From JADJWR01 sp963847675 (GTDB taxonomy: Bacteria; Pseudomonadota; Gammaproteobacteria; Burkholderiales; Burkholderiaceae_F), in assembly GCA_963847675.1 (NCBI GenBank), contig CAWKAP010000008.1, positions 372,001-436,000 of the forward strand: a DNA stretch of 64,000 nucleotides. The letters run 5' to 3'. Shown piece after piece: positions 55,988 to 64,000 of this stretch; the stretch's first letter is position 1; each line of letters opens with the position of its first letter. The notes under the pieces were generated by a model that worked only from the letters and a program-made list of their open reading frames with translations, ran no database searches and was not told the origin of the DNA. The position numbers were made by a program, and so were the translations under genes.

Positions 55988-57508
55988 ATGCCCGGCCCGC
56001 GCATCGCCCTTGGCGCCTTCATGCTCGAATCCAACGCGCACTCGCCGGTTGCCACGCGCGAGGAGTTCGCCGCCAACTACGCGCTGGCCGGCGCCGACAT
56101 GCAGGCCGACTGGCAGGGCGCGCACCCGCGCTGCCCGATGACGCTGTCGGGGTTCGTCGACGCGATGAACGCCGCGGGCGACTGGACGCCGCTGCCGCTG
56201 CTGGGCGCCTCGGTCGGCGCCAGCGGCCCGGTCGAGCACGGTTATTTCCTCGAAGTCGCCGACGGGCTCGAGTCGCGGCTGCGCGCCGCACTGCCGGTCG
56301 ACGGCGTGTACCTGTCGCTGCACGGCGCGGCGATCGGCACGCAGGAGGTCGATCCCGACGGCGCGATCCTCGAGCGCGTGCGCCGCCTGGTCGGCCCCGA
56401 CGTGCCGGTGCTTGCCACGCTCGACCTGCACGCCAACGTCTCGGAGAAGATGGTGCGCGAGGCGAGCGTGCTGGTCGCCTACCGCACCAATCCGCACGTC
56501 GACATGGCCGAGCGCGGCGCCGAGTGCGCAAAGCTGATGCGCGAGTGCCTGGCCGGCGCGCGGCCGACCGCGGCATTCGTCAAGCTGCCGCTGATCCCGC
56601 CCTCGGTGACGCAGAACACCAAGGCCGGGCCCTACGCGGACATCCTCGCCTACGGCCAGTCGCGCATCGATGCCCGCGTGATGAACGTGTCGATCTCGAG
56701 CGGCTTTTCGCTCGGCGACACGCCGAAGAACGGCATGAGCGTGGTGGTCACCACGCGCAACGACGCGGCACTGGCGCGACTGCTGGCGCGCGAGATCGCA
56801 GCAAAGGCCTGGGACGACCGCCACCGCTACGTGCCCCACCTGACCTCGCTCGCCGACGCCACCGCGATGGCGCTCGCCTGCGGGCGCGACGCGTCGCGCC
56901 CGGCACTGCTGTTTGCCGACGTCGCCGACAACCCCGGCGGCGGCGGGCGCGGCAACACGGTGTGGATCCTGAAGTCGTTCGTCGAGGCCGGCGTGCAGGG
57001 CGCGCTGCTCGGCATCTTCTTCGATCCGCCGCTGGCGGCCGAGGCGCACGCGCGCGGGCCAGGCACGACCTTCCCCGCCCGTTTCAACCGCGACGAGACG
57101 CATCCGCTGTCGGGTCGCTTCGAGCACGAGGCGACCGTCGAGGCGCTGCACGAGGGCACGATCATCGGCCGGCGCGGCATCTCGGCCGGGCACACGATCG
57201 TGCTCGGTCCGATGGCGCTGCTGCGGGTGGGCGGCGTGCGCGTCGTGGTGGTCAGCGTGCGCCAGCAATGCAAGGACACGGCGATGTTCGAGGAACTGGG
57301 ACTCGACATCGGCGCCGCGCGCAGCGTGATCGTGAAGTCGCGCGGGCATTTTCGCGCCGCCTTCGACCTGCACTTCCCCGACGAGCGCATCGTCGAGGTC
57401 GACGTACCGGGGCTGACCACGCCGGTGCTGTCGCGCGTGCCGTTCCGCGACGTGCCGCGGCCGATCTATCCGCTCGACCCGGACATGCAGTGGTCGCCGC
57501 CGGCCTGA
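55988..57508 (+). CDS. M81 family metallopeptidase (MlrC-like)
   Basis: A 506-residue protein of the microcystinase C family, which hydrolyses linear or cyclic peptide products. The N-terminal RIALGAFMLESNAHSP is typical; zinc-ligand candidates are in LATLDLHANVSEKM near 145, TNPHVDMAERGAE near 165, and DVADNPGGGGRGNT near 315. The divergent oligopeptide-binding protein gene 109 bp away suggests a peptide uptake and degradation pair. The frame is intact. The natural substrate is not known; cyanotoxin degradation should not be assumed. Confidence 0.85.
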   Translation: MPGPRIALGAFMLESNAHSPVATREEFAANYALAGADMQADWQGAHPRCPMTLSGFVDAMNAAGDWTPLPLLGASVGASGPVEHGYFLEVADGLESRLRAALPVDGVYLSLHGAAIGTQEVDPDGAILERVRRLVGPDVPVLATLDLHANVSEKMVREASVLVAYRTNPHVDMAERGAECAKLMRECLAGARPTAAFVKLPLIPPSVTQNTKAGPYADILAYGQSRIDARVMNVSISSGFSLGDTPKNGMSVVVTTRNDAALARLLAREIAAKAWDDRHRYVPHLTSLADATAMALACGRDASRPALLFADVADNPGGGGRGNTVWILKSFVEAGVQGALLGIFFDPPLAAEAHARGPGTTFPARFNRDETHPLSGRFEHEATVEALHEGTIIGRRGISAGHTIVLGPMALLRVGGVRVVVVSVRQQCKDTAMFEELGLDIGAARSVIVKSRGHFRAAFDLHFPDERIVEVDVPGLTTPVLSRVPFRDVPRPIYPLDPDMQWSPPA

Positions 57509-57581
57509 GCGTCGCGTCCGGCTGACCCTCGAAGGCGCGGCGCGCGCTACGCTGCGGCCCCCGCAACAGCGAAAGCATCCC

Positions 57582-58886
57582 TTGCCACTGCCTTCGATCG
57601 GTGTGCGCCTGCGCACACTGGCGCTCGCCCCGGACGACCTGCTGCGCGGCGCGGCCTATCGCCGGCTGTTCGGCTCGATCCTCATCAGCGGGTTCGGCAC
57701 GCAGATGAGCATGCTGGCGCTGCCGCTGGCCGCGGCGGTGCTGCTCAAGGCAACGCCGACTTCAAATGGGCTGGCTCGCGGCGATCGAAGTGCTGCCGTT
57801 CGCGCTGTTTTCGCTGCCCTCGGGCGTCTATCTCGACCGGGTGCGCAAGCTGCCGATCTACGTCGCCGGCGAGAGCGCGCTGGCGCTGGCGATGGCCAGC
57901 GTCACCGTCGCCTGGTGGTTCGGCTGGCTGACGATGACCTGGCTTTACCTGGTGGGGTTCGTGCTCGGCACGGTGCACACGGTGTCGGGAAGCGCTGCCC
58001 AGATCGTGCTGACGCAGATCGTGCCGCGCTCGCGGCTGGTCGAGGCGCACGCGCGCAACGGACTCGCCAATTCCGCCGCCGAAGTGGCCGGGCCGGCGCA
58101 GCCGGTGCACTGATCAAGCTGCTCGGTGCGCCGCTGACGCTGCTGCTGAACTCGGTGCTGATGGCGGTCGCAGCGCTGATCCTGGCGCGCATCGGCCTGC
58201 GCGAGCCGCGCCCCGCGGCGCGCATGGCCTTCTGGCCGGCGCTGCGCGCAGGAATCGGGTTCGTCGCCACCCACCGGCTGCTGGTGACGATGGCGCTTGC
58301 GGTGGGCGTATGGAACCTGTGCTACTACGCGGCGCAGGTGGTGCAGATCCTGTTCGCCACACGCGTGCTGGGACTGTCGGAGCGTGCGGTCGGGCTCGCC
58401 TACACGATGCTCGGCGTCGGCACGGTCGTCACCAGCCTGGTCGGCCATCGCATCTCCCGGCGGCTGGGGCCGGGGCCGACGATGGTCGCCGGCTTCGCCT
58501 CATGCGGCATCGGCTGGCTGCTCGCCGCGGCGGCGCCGAAGGACTCCGCCGGCGTGGCGATGTTCGCGCTGATGCTGATGCTGCTGGGCTGCGGCGCGAT
58601 CCTCATCTTCGTCAACTTCCTCGCGCTGAGGCAGGCGGTGACGCCGATGCCGCTGCTGGGCCGCATGACGAGCACGATGCGCTGGCTGATCATGGTGCCG
58701 GCTGTTCCCGGCGCGCTCATCGGCGGCTGGCTGGGCGATCACTTCGGGCTGCGCGCGACGCTCGCCTTCGCCGGCTGCGGTGCCCTCCTGCTGGCGCTGG
58801 CGGCCTGGCAGCAACCGGTGATCCGCACCACCCGCGGGCTGCCGGAGCCCTCGGAGGAAAGCGCGGCCATGAGCGCCGTCACCTAG
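57582..58886 (+). CDS. MFS transporter (two frame breaks)
   Basis: A major facilitator of about 434 residues. The first part runs from the start near 57582 (TTG, uncertain) through LFGSILISGFGTQMSMLALP; an extra base near 57763 shifts into MGWLAAIEVLPFALFSLPSG and YLDRVRKLPIYVAGE, the loop 2-3 motif; a missing base near 58094 shifts back to GALIKLLGAPLTLLLNSVL and the rest to 58886. With both corrected, twelve helices appear. It resembles the enterobactin exporter EntS/macrolide-efflux branch. Substrate unknown. The pair of breaks would inactivate the gene if real. Confidence 0.78.
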   Translation: MPLPSIGVRLRTLALAPDDLLRGAAYRRLFGSILISGFGTQMSMLALPLAAAVLLKATPTSNGLARGDRSAAVRAVFAALGRLSRPGAQAADLRRRRERAGAGDGQRHRRLVVRLADDDLALPGGVRARHGAHGVGKRCPDRADADRAALAAGRGARAQRTRQFRRRSGRAGAAGALIKLLGAPLTLLLNSVLMAVAALILARIGLREPRPAARMAFWPALRAGIGFVATHRLLVTMALAVGVWNLCYYAAQVVQILFATRVLGLSERAVGLAYTMLGVGTVVTSLVGHRISRRLGPGPTMVAGFASCGIGWLLAAAAPKDSAGVAMFALMLMLLGCGAILIFVNFLALRQAVTPMPLLGRMTSTMRWLIMVPAVPGALIGGWLGDHFGLRATLAFAGCGALLLALAAWQQPVIRTTRGLPEPSEESAAMSAVT

Positions 58887-58963
58887 CGGGCGCAGGAGCC
58901 GGCCCGGGTCCGGCCAGAGCCCGGACCCGGCAGCGACCGCGAGCGCTGTGCGAGGATCACGCG

Positions 58964-59758
58964 ATGACCTGGCTCGCCGCCTACGCCGCTGCCGGCGCGT
59001 TCGTCGGCTTCCTCGCCGGCCTGCTCGGCATCGGCGGCGGCATGACGCTGGTGCCGATCCTTTCGGCGCTGTTCTCGGCGCAGGCGTTCGCGCCGGCCTA
59101 CACGGTGCATCTGGCGCTCGGCACCGCAATGGCGTCGATCGTGTTCACGTCGAGCGCCAGCGTGCGTGCGCACCACCAGCGACGTGCGGTCGACTGGGCG
59201 ATCGTGCGCCTGCTGGCGCCGGGCATGGTCATCGGCTCGCTGCTGTCGACGCTCGCCAGCGGCCTCATCCCGCAGCGGGCGCTGGCGCTGGCCTTCGCGG
59301 CGATCGTCTACGCGGGGGCGCTGCAGATGCTGTTCGGCGGCCGGCCCTCGGCCACCCGCGGTCTGCCGGGCACGCCCGCGCTGCTCGGCATCGGTGCCGC
59401 GATCGGCGTCGTCTGCGGGCTGGTCTCTGCCGGTGGCGCGTTCCTTACCGTGCCGCTGATGCTGTACTGCGGCGTGCCGCTGGTCACCGCGATCGGCACC
59501 GCGGCGGCACTGGGCATTCCGACCGCCGTGATCGGCACGGCCGGCTTCATCGCCAGCGGCTGGCGCATCGACGGGCTGCCCGATGCCGCGCTGGGCTTCC
59601 TGTTCCTGCCGGCACTCGCCGCGCTGGTGGCAGGCAGTGTTCTGACGGCACCGCTCGGCGCGCGGCTGGCGCATCGTCTGCCTGTCGTTACGCTCAAGCG
59701 GATCTTCGCCCTGCTGCTGTTCGCGCTCGCCACGCGGATGGTGGTCGCCTACGCGTAA
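58964..59758 (+). CDS. TSUP family permease (TauE/SafE)
   Basis: A 264-residue permease with about eight hydrophobic helices in two repeats: FVGFLAGLLGIGGGMTLVPIL and IGVVCGLVSAGGAFLTVPLML share the glycine-rich repeat of the sulfite/organosulfonate exporter family. VRAHHQRRAVDWAIVRLLAPGMVIG is the usual loop. It probably moves a small anion such as sulfite, sulfoacetate or a thiol acid. It stands alone between an MFS gene and the bkd operon. Confidence 0.86.
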   Translation: MTWLAAYAAAGAFVGFLAGLLGIGGGMTLVPILSALFSAQAFAPAYTVHLALGTAMASIVFTSSASVRAHHQRRAVDWAIVRLLAPGMVIGSLLSTLASGLIPQRALALAFAAIVYAGALQMLFGGRPSATRGLPGTPALLGIGAAIGVVCGLVSAGGAFLTVPLMLYCGVPLVTAIGTAAALGIPTAVIGTAGFIASGWRIDGLPDAALGFLFLPALAALVAGSVLTAPLGARLAHRLPVVTLKRIFALLLFALATRMVVAYA

Positions 59759-59924
59759 CCGTCGGCAACAGCAGGTGCCCGGCGGGCCCGCCGCGATGAT
59801 CGCAGTGCAGCAGGCAGGGACTTTCAGACCAGATCAAGAATCGACACCGCAAAGCGGCTAACCTTTCGCGCACCGGCCGTGCCGGTGAGATCGAAGGCGT
59901 CGCCAGGACTGCGCGGAGACACGC

Positions 59925-61161
59925 ATGACGAAGTCGTACGGCCCGCTGAAGCTGCACGTGCCCGAGCCGCCCGAGCGGCCGGGGCACGAACCCGACTTCT
60001 CTTACCTTCACGTCAAGCGCGCCGGCGAGACGCGCCGGCCACCGGTGGAGTCTCTGCCGTCGGCGACCAGCGACCTCGCCTACGGCCTGGTGCGCGTGCT
60101 CGACGACGACGGCCGCGCGGTGGGACCGTGGCAGCCCGACGTCGAGCCGCAGCTGCTGGTCGCCGGCCTGCGCGCGATGATGACCACGCGCGTCTACGAC
60201 GCGCGCATGCTCACCGCGCAGCGGCAGAAGAAGATGTCGTTCTACATGCAGAGCCTCGGCGAGGAGGCGATCTGCATCGGCCAGGCGCTGGCGCTCGAGC
60301 CCGACGACATGTGTTTCCCCGACCTACCGCCAGCAGGGCATCCTGATCGCGCGCGGCTGCAGCCTGGTCGACATGATGTGCCAGCTGTTCTCCAACTCGC
60401 GCGACCCGATCAAGGGCCGGCAGATGCCGATCCTGCACTCGCACCGGAAGCACGGCTTCTTCTCGCTCGCCGGCAACCTCGGCACGCAGTACATCCAGGC
60501 GGTCGGCTGGGCGATGGCCTCGGCCATCAAGGGCGGCACGGCAATCGCCTCGGCGTGGATCGGCGACGGTTCGACTGCCGAACCGGACTTCCACAACGCG
60601 CTGACCTTTGCCGCCGTCTACCAGGCGCCGGTGATCCTGAACGTGGTCAACAACCAGTGGGCGATCTCGTCGTTCCAGTTCATCGCCGGCGGCGAGGCGA
60701 CCACCTTCGCCGCGCGCGGCGTGGGCAACGGCATCGCGTCGCTGCGCGTCGACGGCAACGACTTCCTCGCCGTGTACGCGGCGTCGAAGTGGGCCATCGA
60801 GCGCGCGCGGCGCGGCCTCGGGCCGACGCTCGTCGAATGGATCACCTATCGCGCCGGCGCGCACTCGACCGCCGACGATCCGACCAAGTACCGCCCCGCA
60901 GACGACTGGGCGCGTTTCCCGCTCGGCGATCCGGTCAAACGGCTGAAGCAGCACCTGATCGCCATCGGCGCCTGGTCCGAGGCCGAGCACGAGAAGATGC
61001 AGAAGGACGTCGAGGCGCAGGTGATCGCCGCGCAGAAGGAGGCGGAGAGCTACGGCACGCTCGTCACCGGCCCGCATCCGAGCGCGGCGCTGATGTTCGA
61101 CGACGTCTACAAGGACATGCCGGAACACCTGCGCCGGCAGCGGCAGCAGCTGGGAGTCTGA
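59925..61161 (+). CDS. bkdA1: Branched-chain 2-oxoacid dehydrogenase E1 alpha (frame-broken)
   Basis: About 411 residues, ThDP-dependent. It opens with the extended N-terminus characteristic of bacterial BkdA1 (LKLHVPEPPERPGHEPDFSY). One extra G at 60321 breaks the frame; deleting it restores MCFPTYRQQGILIARGCSL. The ThDP/Mg site is AWIGDGSTAEPDFHNAL near 210 through VNNQWAISS. It decarboxylates 2-oxoisovalerate and related oxoacids from valine, leucine and isoleucine and acylates the E2 lipoyl arm. A 166-bp gap precedes it, presumably the operon promoter. E1 beta follows by 2 bp. Confidence 0.88.
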
Positions 61162-61173
61162 CCATGGCGCACG

Positions 61174-62178
61174 ATGACGATGGTGCAGGCGATCCGCTCG
61201 GCGCTCGACGTCGCGCTCGGGCGCGACGAGAACGTCGTGATCTTCGGCGAGGACGTCGGCTACTTCGGCGGCGTGTTCCGCTGCACCGAGGGACTGCAGG
61301 CGAAGTACGGCGCCTCGCGCGTGTTCGACACGCCGATCGCCGAGGGCGGCATCGTCGGCATCGCCGTCGGCATGGGCGCCTACGGCCTGCGGCCGGTGGC
61401 CGAGATCCAGTTCGCCGACTACATGTATCCCGGCTACGACCAGATCGTCTCGGCGGCGGCGCGGCTGCGCTACCGCTCGGCGGGAGACTTCACCGCGCCG
61501 CTGACGATCCGCATGCCCTGCGGCGGCGGCATCTACGGCGGACAGACACACAGCCAGAGCCCGGAGGTGCTGTTCACGCACGTGTGCGGCCTGCGCACGG
61601 TGATGCCGAGCAACCCGTACGACGCCAAGGGCCTGCTGATCTCGGCCATCGAATGCGACGACCCGGTGATCTTCCTCGAGCCGAAGCGCATCTACAACGG
61701 CCCGTTCGACGGCCATCACGACAAGCCGGTGGTGCCGTGGTCGAGCCACCGCCTGAGCGAAGTGCCCGAGGGTCACTACAGCGTGCCGCTCGAATCGGCG
61801 TCGGTGGTCCGGCCCGGCACCCAGCTCACGGTGATCACCTACGGCACGATGGTGTGGGTGTCGGAGACAGCGGCCAGCGAGACCGGCATCGACGCCGAGG
61901 TCATCGACCTGCGCAGCATCTGGCCGCTCGACCTGAAGACGATCGTCGACTCGGTGAAGAAGACCGGGCGCTGCGTGATCGTGCACGAGGCCACGCGCAC
62001 CAGCGGGTTCGGTGCCGAGCTCACCGCGCTGGTGCAGGAGCACTGCTTCTACCACCTGGAGGCGCCGATCGAGCGCGTGGCCGGCTGGGACACGCCGTAT
62101 CCGCACGCGCAGGAGTGGGCCTACTTCCCCGGCCCGCAGCGCGTCGGCGAGGCCTTCCGACGCACCGTGGAGAAATGA
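61174..62178 (+). CDS. bkdA2: Branched-chain 2-oxoacid dehydrogenase E1 beta
   Basis: A 334-residue E1 beta with MTMVQAIRSALDVALGRDEN, VVIFGEDVGYFGGVF and GLRPVAEIQFADYM. The readable frame starts at 61174, but the better initiation site is ATG at 61164: GGGAG lies at 61152-61156 with normal spacing, and one extra base at 61173 separates ATGGCGCAC from ATGACGATG. Family members begin MA-x-MTM. The C-terminal region VHEATRTSGFGAELTALV binds the partner subunit. Its stop overlaps the mini-frame through the downstream palindromic spacer. Confidence 0.9.
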   Translation: MTMVQAIRSALDVALGRDENVVIFGEDVGYFGGVFRCTEGLQAKYGASRVFDTPIAEGGIVGIAVGMGAYGLRPVAEIQFADYMYPGYDQIVSAAARLRYRSAGDFTAPLTIRMPCGGGIYGGQTHSQSPEVLFTHVCGLRTVMPSNPYDAKGLLISAIECDDPVIFLEPKRIYNGPFDGHHDKPVVPWSSHRLSEVPEGHYSVPLESASVVRPGTQLTVITYGTMVWVSETAASETGIDAEVIDLRSIWPLDLKTIVDSVKKTGRCVIVHEATRTSGFGAELTALVQEHCFYHLEAPIERVAGWDTPYPHAQEWAYFPGPQRVGEAFRRTVEK

Positions 62179-62181
62179 TGA

Positions 62182-62266
62182 ACCGCCCCCACGTTTGCGG
62201 CTGCGCCGCTGCACTGCCCCCCGAGGGGGCGCAGGCCTCCCTTGGGGCGGCCCTACGGGAGGCCTG
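62182..62266 (+). repeat. Palindromic spacer hiding the E2 ribosome-binding site
   Basis: Two hairpins follow E1 beta: GCCCCC/GGGGGC (62216-62221 with 62225-62230) and a perfect 10-bp stem CAGGCCTCCC (62232-62241) with GGGAGGCCTG (62257-62266). The second stem contains the E2 Shine-Dalgarno sequence GGGAGG (62257-62262). A 29-codon frame starts at ATG 62178, overlapping the E1 beta stop, and ends at TGA 62265-62267, overlapping the E2 ATG at 62267. A ribosome reading it would open the stem. The element resembles the spacer at 8089-8190 in its C/G palindrome and open frame. Confidence 0.72.
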
Positions 62267-63580
62267 ATGGGCATCCACGTAATCAAGATGCCGGACATCG
62301 GCGAGGGCATCGCCGAGGTCGAACTGGTCGAGTGGCACGTGCAGCCCGGCGACGCGGTCGTCGAAGACCAGGTGCTCGCCGACGTGATGACCGACAAGGC
62401 CACCGTCGAGATCCCGTCGCCGGTCAAGGGCCAGGTGGTCTCGCTCGGCGGCAAGGTCGGCGACGTGATGGCGGTCGGCACCGAGCTGATCCGCCTCGAG
62501 GTCGAGGGGGCGGGCAATGTCGCTGCGGCTGCGGCCCCCGCACCGGCGCGCAAAGCTGAGTCGGCCAAGCCGGTCGAATCCGCCGGACCGCCCGCGCCGA
62601 TGCCCGGACCGCCGCCGGCGCCGAAGCCGTCGCCGCCCACTGCGCCAGCGCCTGCCGCAGCTCCGACTTCGGCGGCACCGCCTGCGGCCGTTGCGCCACG
62701 TGCGCCCGGCGAGAAGCCGATCGCTGCGCCGGCGGTGCGCCGGCGCGCGTGGGAACTCGGCATCGAGCTGCAGTTCGTGCCGGGCAGCGGCAACGCCGGC
62801 CGCATCCTGCACGAGGACCTCGACGCCTACCTCGCCCGCCGCGGCGCGGCGGCGCCGGCGGGCGCACGCCTCGTCGAGCGCCACGACGAGCAGCAGGTGC
62901 AGGTGATCGGCCTGCGCCGCAGGATCGCGCAGAAGATGCAGGAGGCGAAGCGGCGCATCCCGCACTTCACCTACGTCGAGGAGATCGACGTCACCGAACT
63001 CGAGCTGCTGCGCGCCCGCTTGAACGAGCGTCACGCCGGGACGCGCGGCCGCCTCACGCTGCTGCCGCTGCTGGCGCGGGCGATCGTGCTGGCGCTGCGC
63101 GACTTTCCGCAGATCAACGCCCGCTTCGACGACGACGCCGGCATGGTCACCCGCTACGGTGCGGTGCACCTCGGAGTCGCCACGCAGACCGACGGCGGGC
63201 TGATGGTGCCGGTGCTGCGCCATGCCGAGGCGCGCGACCCGTGGGCGTGCGCGGCGGAAATCCTGCGCCTGGCCGAGGCGGCACGCGGCGGTCGCGCCAC
63301 GCGCGAGGAGCTGACCGGCTCGACCATCACCATCACCAGCCTGGGACCGCTCGGCGGCATCGTCACCACGCCGGTGATCAACTACCCCGAGGTCGCGATC
63401 GTCGGCGTCGGCCGCATCGTCGAGCGGCCGATGATCCGCGACGGCCTCGTGGTGGCGCGCAGGCTGATGAACCTGTCGTCGTCGTTCGACCACCGCGTGG
63501 TCGACGGCGCCGACGGCGCGCACTTCGTGCAGGCGGTGCGCGGCCTGCTCGAAGCTCCCGCGCTGCTGTTCGTGGAGTAG
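62267..63580 (+). CDS. bkdB: Branched-chain 2-oxoacid dehydrogenase E2 (dihydrolipoyl acyltransferase)
   Basis: A 437-residue E2. The lipoyl domain spans residues 1-80 with the lipoylated lysine in VMTDKATVEIPSP near 43. An Ala/Pro-rich linker (about 85-150) leads to the E1/E3-binding domain (VRRRAWELGIELQFVPGSG near 152-190) and the catalytic domain with IGLRRRIAQKMQEAKR and the active-site SFDHRVVDGADGAHF near 405-417. It transfers isobutyryl and related acyl groups to CoA. The start is fixed by GGGAGG at 62257-62262. Confidence 0.92.
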   Translation: MGIHVIKMPDIGEGIAEVELVEWHVQPGDAVVEDQVLADVMTDKATVEIPSPVKGQVVSLGGKVGDVMAVGTELIRLEVEGAGNVAAAAAPAPARKAESAKPVESAGPPAPMPGPPPAPKPSPPTAPAPAAAPTSAAPPAAVAPRAPGEKPIAAPAVRRRAWELGIELQFVPGSGNAGRILHEDLDAYLARRGAAAPAGARLVERHDEQQVQVIGLRRRIAQKMQEAKRRIPHFTYVEEIDVTELELLRARLNERHAGTRGRLTLLPLLARAIVLALRDFPQINARFDDDAGMVTRYGAVHLGVATQTDGGLMVPVLRHAEARDPWACAAEILRLAEAARGGRATREELTGSTITITSLGPLGGIVTTPVINYPEVAIVGVGRIVERPMIRDGLVVARRLMNLSSSFDHRVVDGADGAHFVQAVRGLLEAPALLFVE

Positions 63581-63583
63581 CCC

Positions 63584-64000
<417 letters not shown>

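Overview
The window is very GC-rich bacterial chromosome, gene-dense on both strands, with no transposase, prophage, CRISPR array, rRNA or tRNA that I could recognise. Gene content points to a betaproteobacterium of the Burkholderiales: a fused isobutyryl-CoA mutase (IcmF type), a Liv-type ABC transporter next to a long-chain acyl-CoA synthetase, a small DUF3563-like protein, and C-rich palindromic spacers inside operons. This placement is inference from family knowledge, not from a marker gene.

Layout. 0.1-6 kb: class I aldolase, CDP-alcohol phosphatidyltransferase, exported aldo/keto reductase, EamA exporter, and a coupled pair of PPOX-fold proteins, one carrying a GAF domain. 5.8-7 kb: cytochrome c plus hemerythrin-like protein. 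7.2-10.5 kb: two runs of genes with ATGA/GTGA overlaps (DUF1289, DsbA-like isomerase; MaoC hydratase, membrane protein, metallo-beta-lactamase fold enzyme, DUF3455 lipoprotein). 10.7-12.9 kb: DUF1801 protein with a histone-H1-like tail, PaaK-like ligase, small lipoprotein. 13-20.6 kb: liv transporter (livF, binding protein, livM, livH, livG), a small membrane protein and an acyl-CoA synthetase on the minus strand, divergent from a Crp/Fnr regulator. 21.5-25.2 kb: aldo/keto reductase, MFS transporter, FAD amine/amino-acid oxidase. 25.3-32.5 kb: VOC protein with a duplicated tail, then two LarA-superfamily isomerases, LarC, LarE, LarB (nickel-pincer cofactor synthesis) and an MFS transporter. 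32.5-44 kb: hydrolase, M48 protease, carbonic anhydrase, SRAP protein, histidine phosphatase, NHL protein, RND pump and adaptor, atypical phosphatase, small unknowns. 44.2-50.4 kb: LysR regulator, IcmF, GNAT acetyltransferase, histone-deacetylase-fold hydrolase. 50.6-59.8 kb: lipoprotein hydrolase, ABC1 kinase, SDR, oligopeptide-binding protein, M81 peptidase, MFS, TSUP permease. 59.9 kb to the end: branched-chain 2-oxoacid dehydrogenase E1a, E1b, E2 and the start of E3.

How the genes work together. The Bkd complex at the right end makes isobutyryl-CoA from valine, and IcmF interconverts isobutyryl-CoA and butyryl-CoA, so the two loci fit one branched-chain/short-chain acyl-CoA pathway; the Liv transporter and the acyl-CoA ligases could supply substrates. 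The lar cluster is the least explained functional module: it encodes LarC, LarE and LarB together with two different LarA-type isomerases of unknown substrate.

Quality caveat. Fifteen single-base frame breaks interrupt ten otherwise well-conserved long genes; fourteen are explained by one extra base. I read this as residual insertion error in the assembly, and I give full gene spans with the break positions stated. Two C-rich palindromic spacers inside operons stay open in a frame that starts at the upstream stop and ends on the downstream start, which I consider the most original structural observation.
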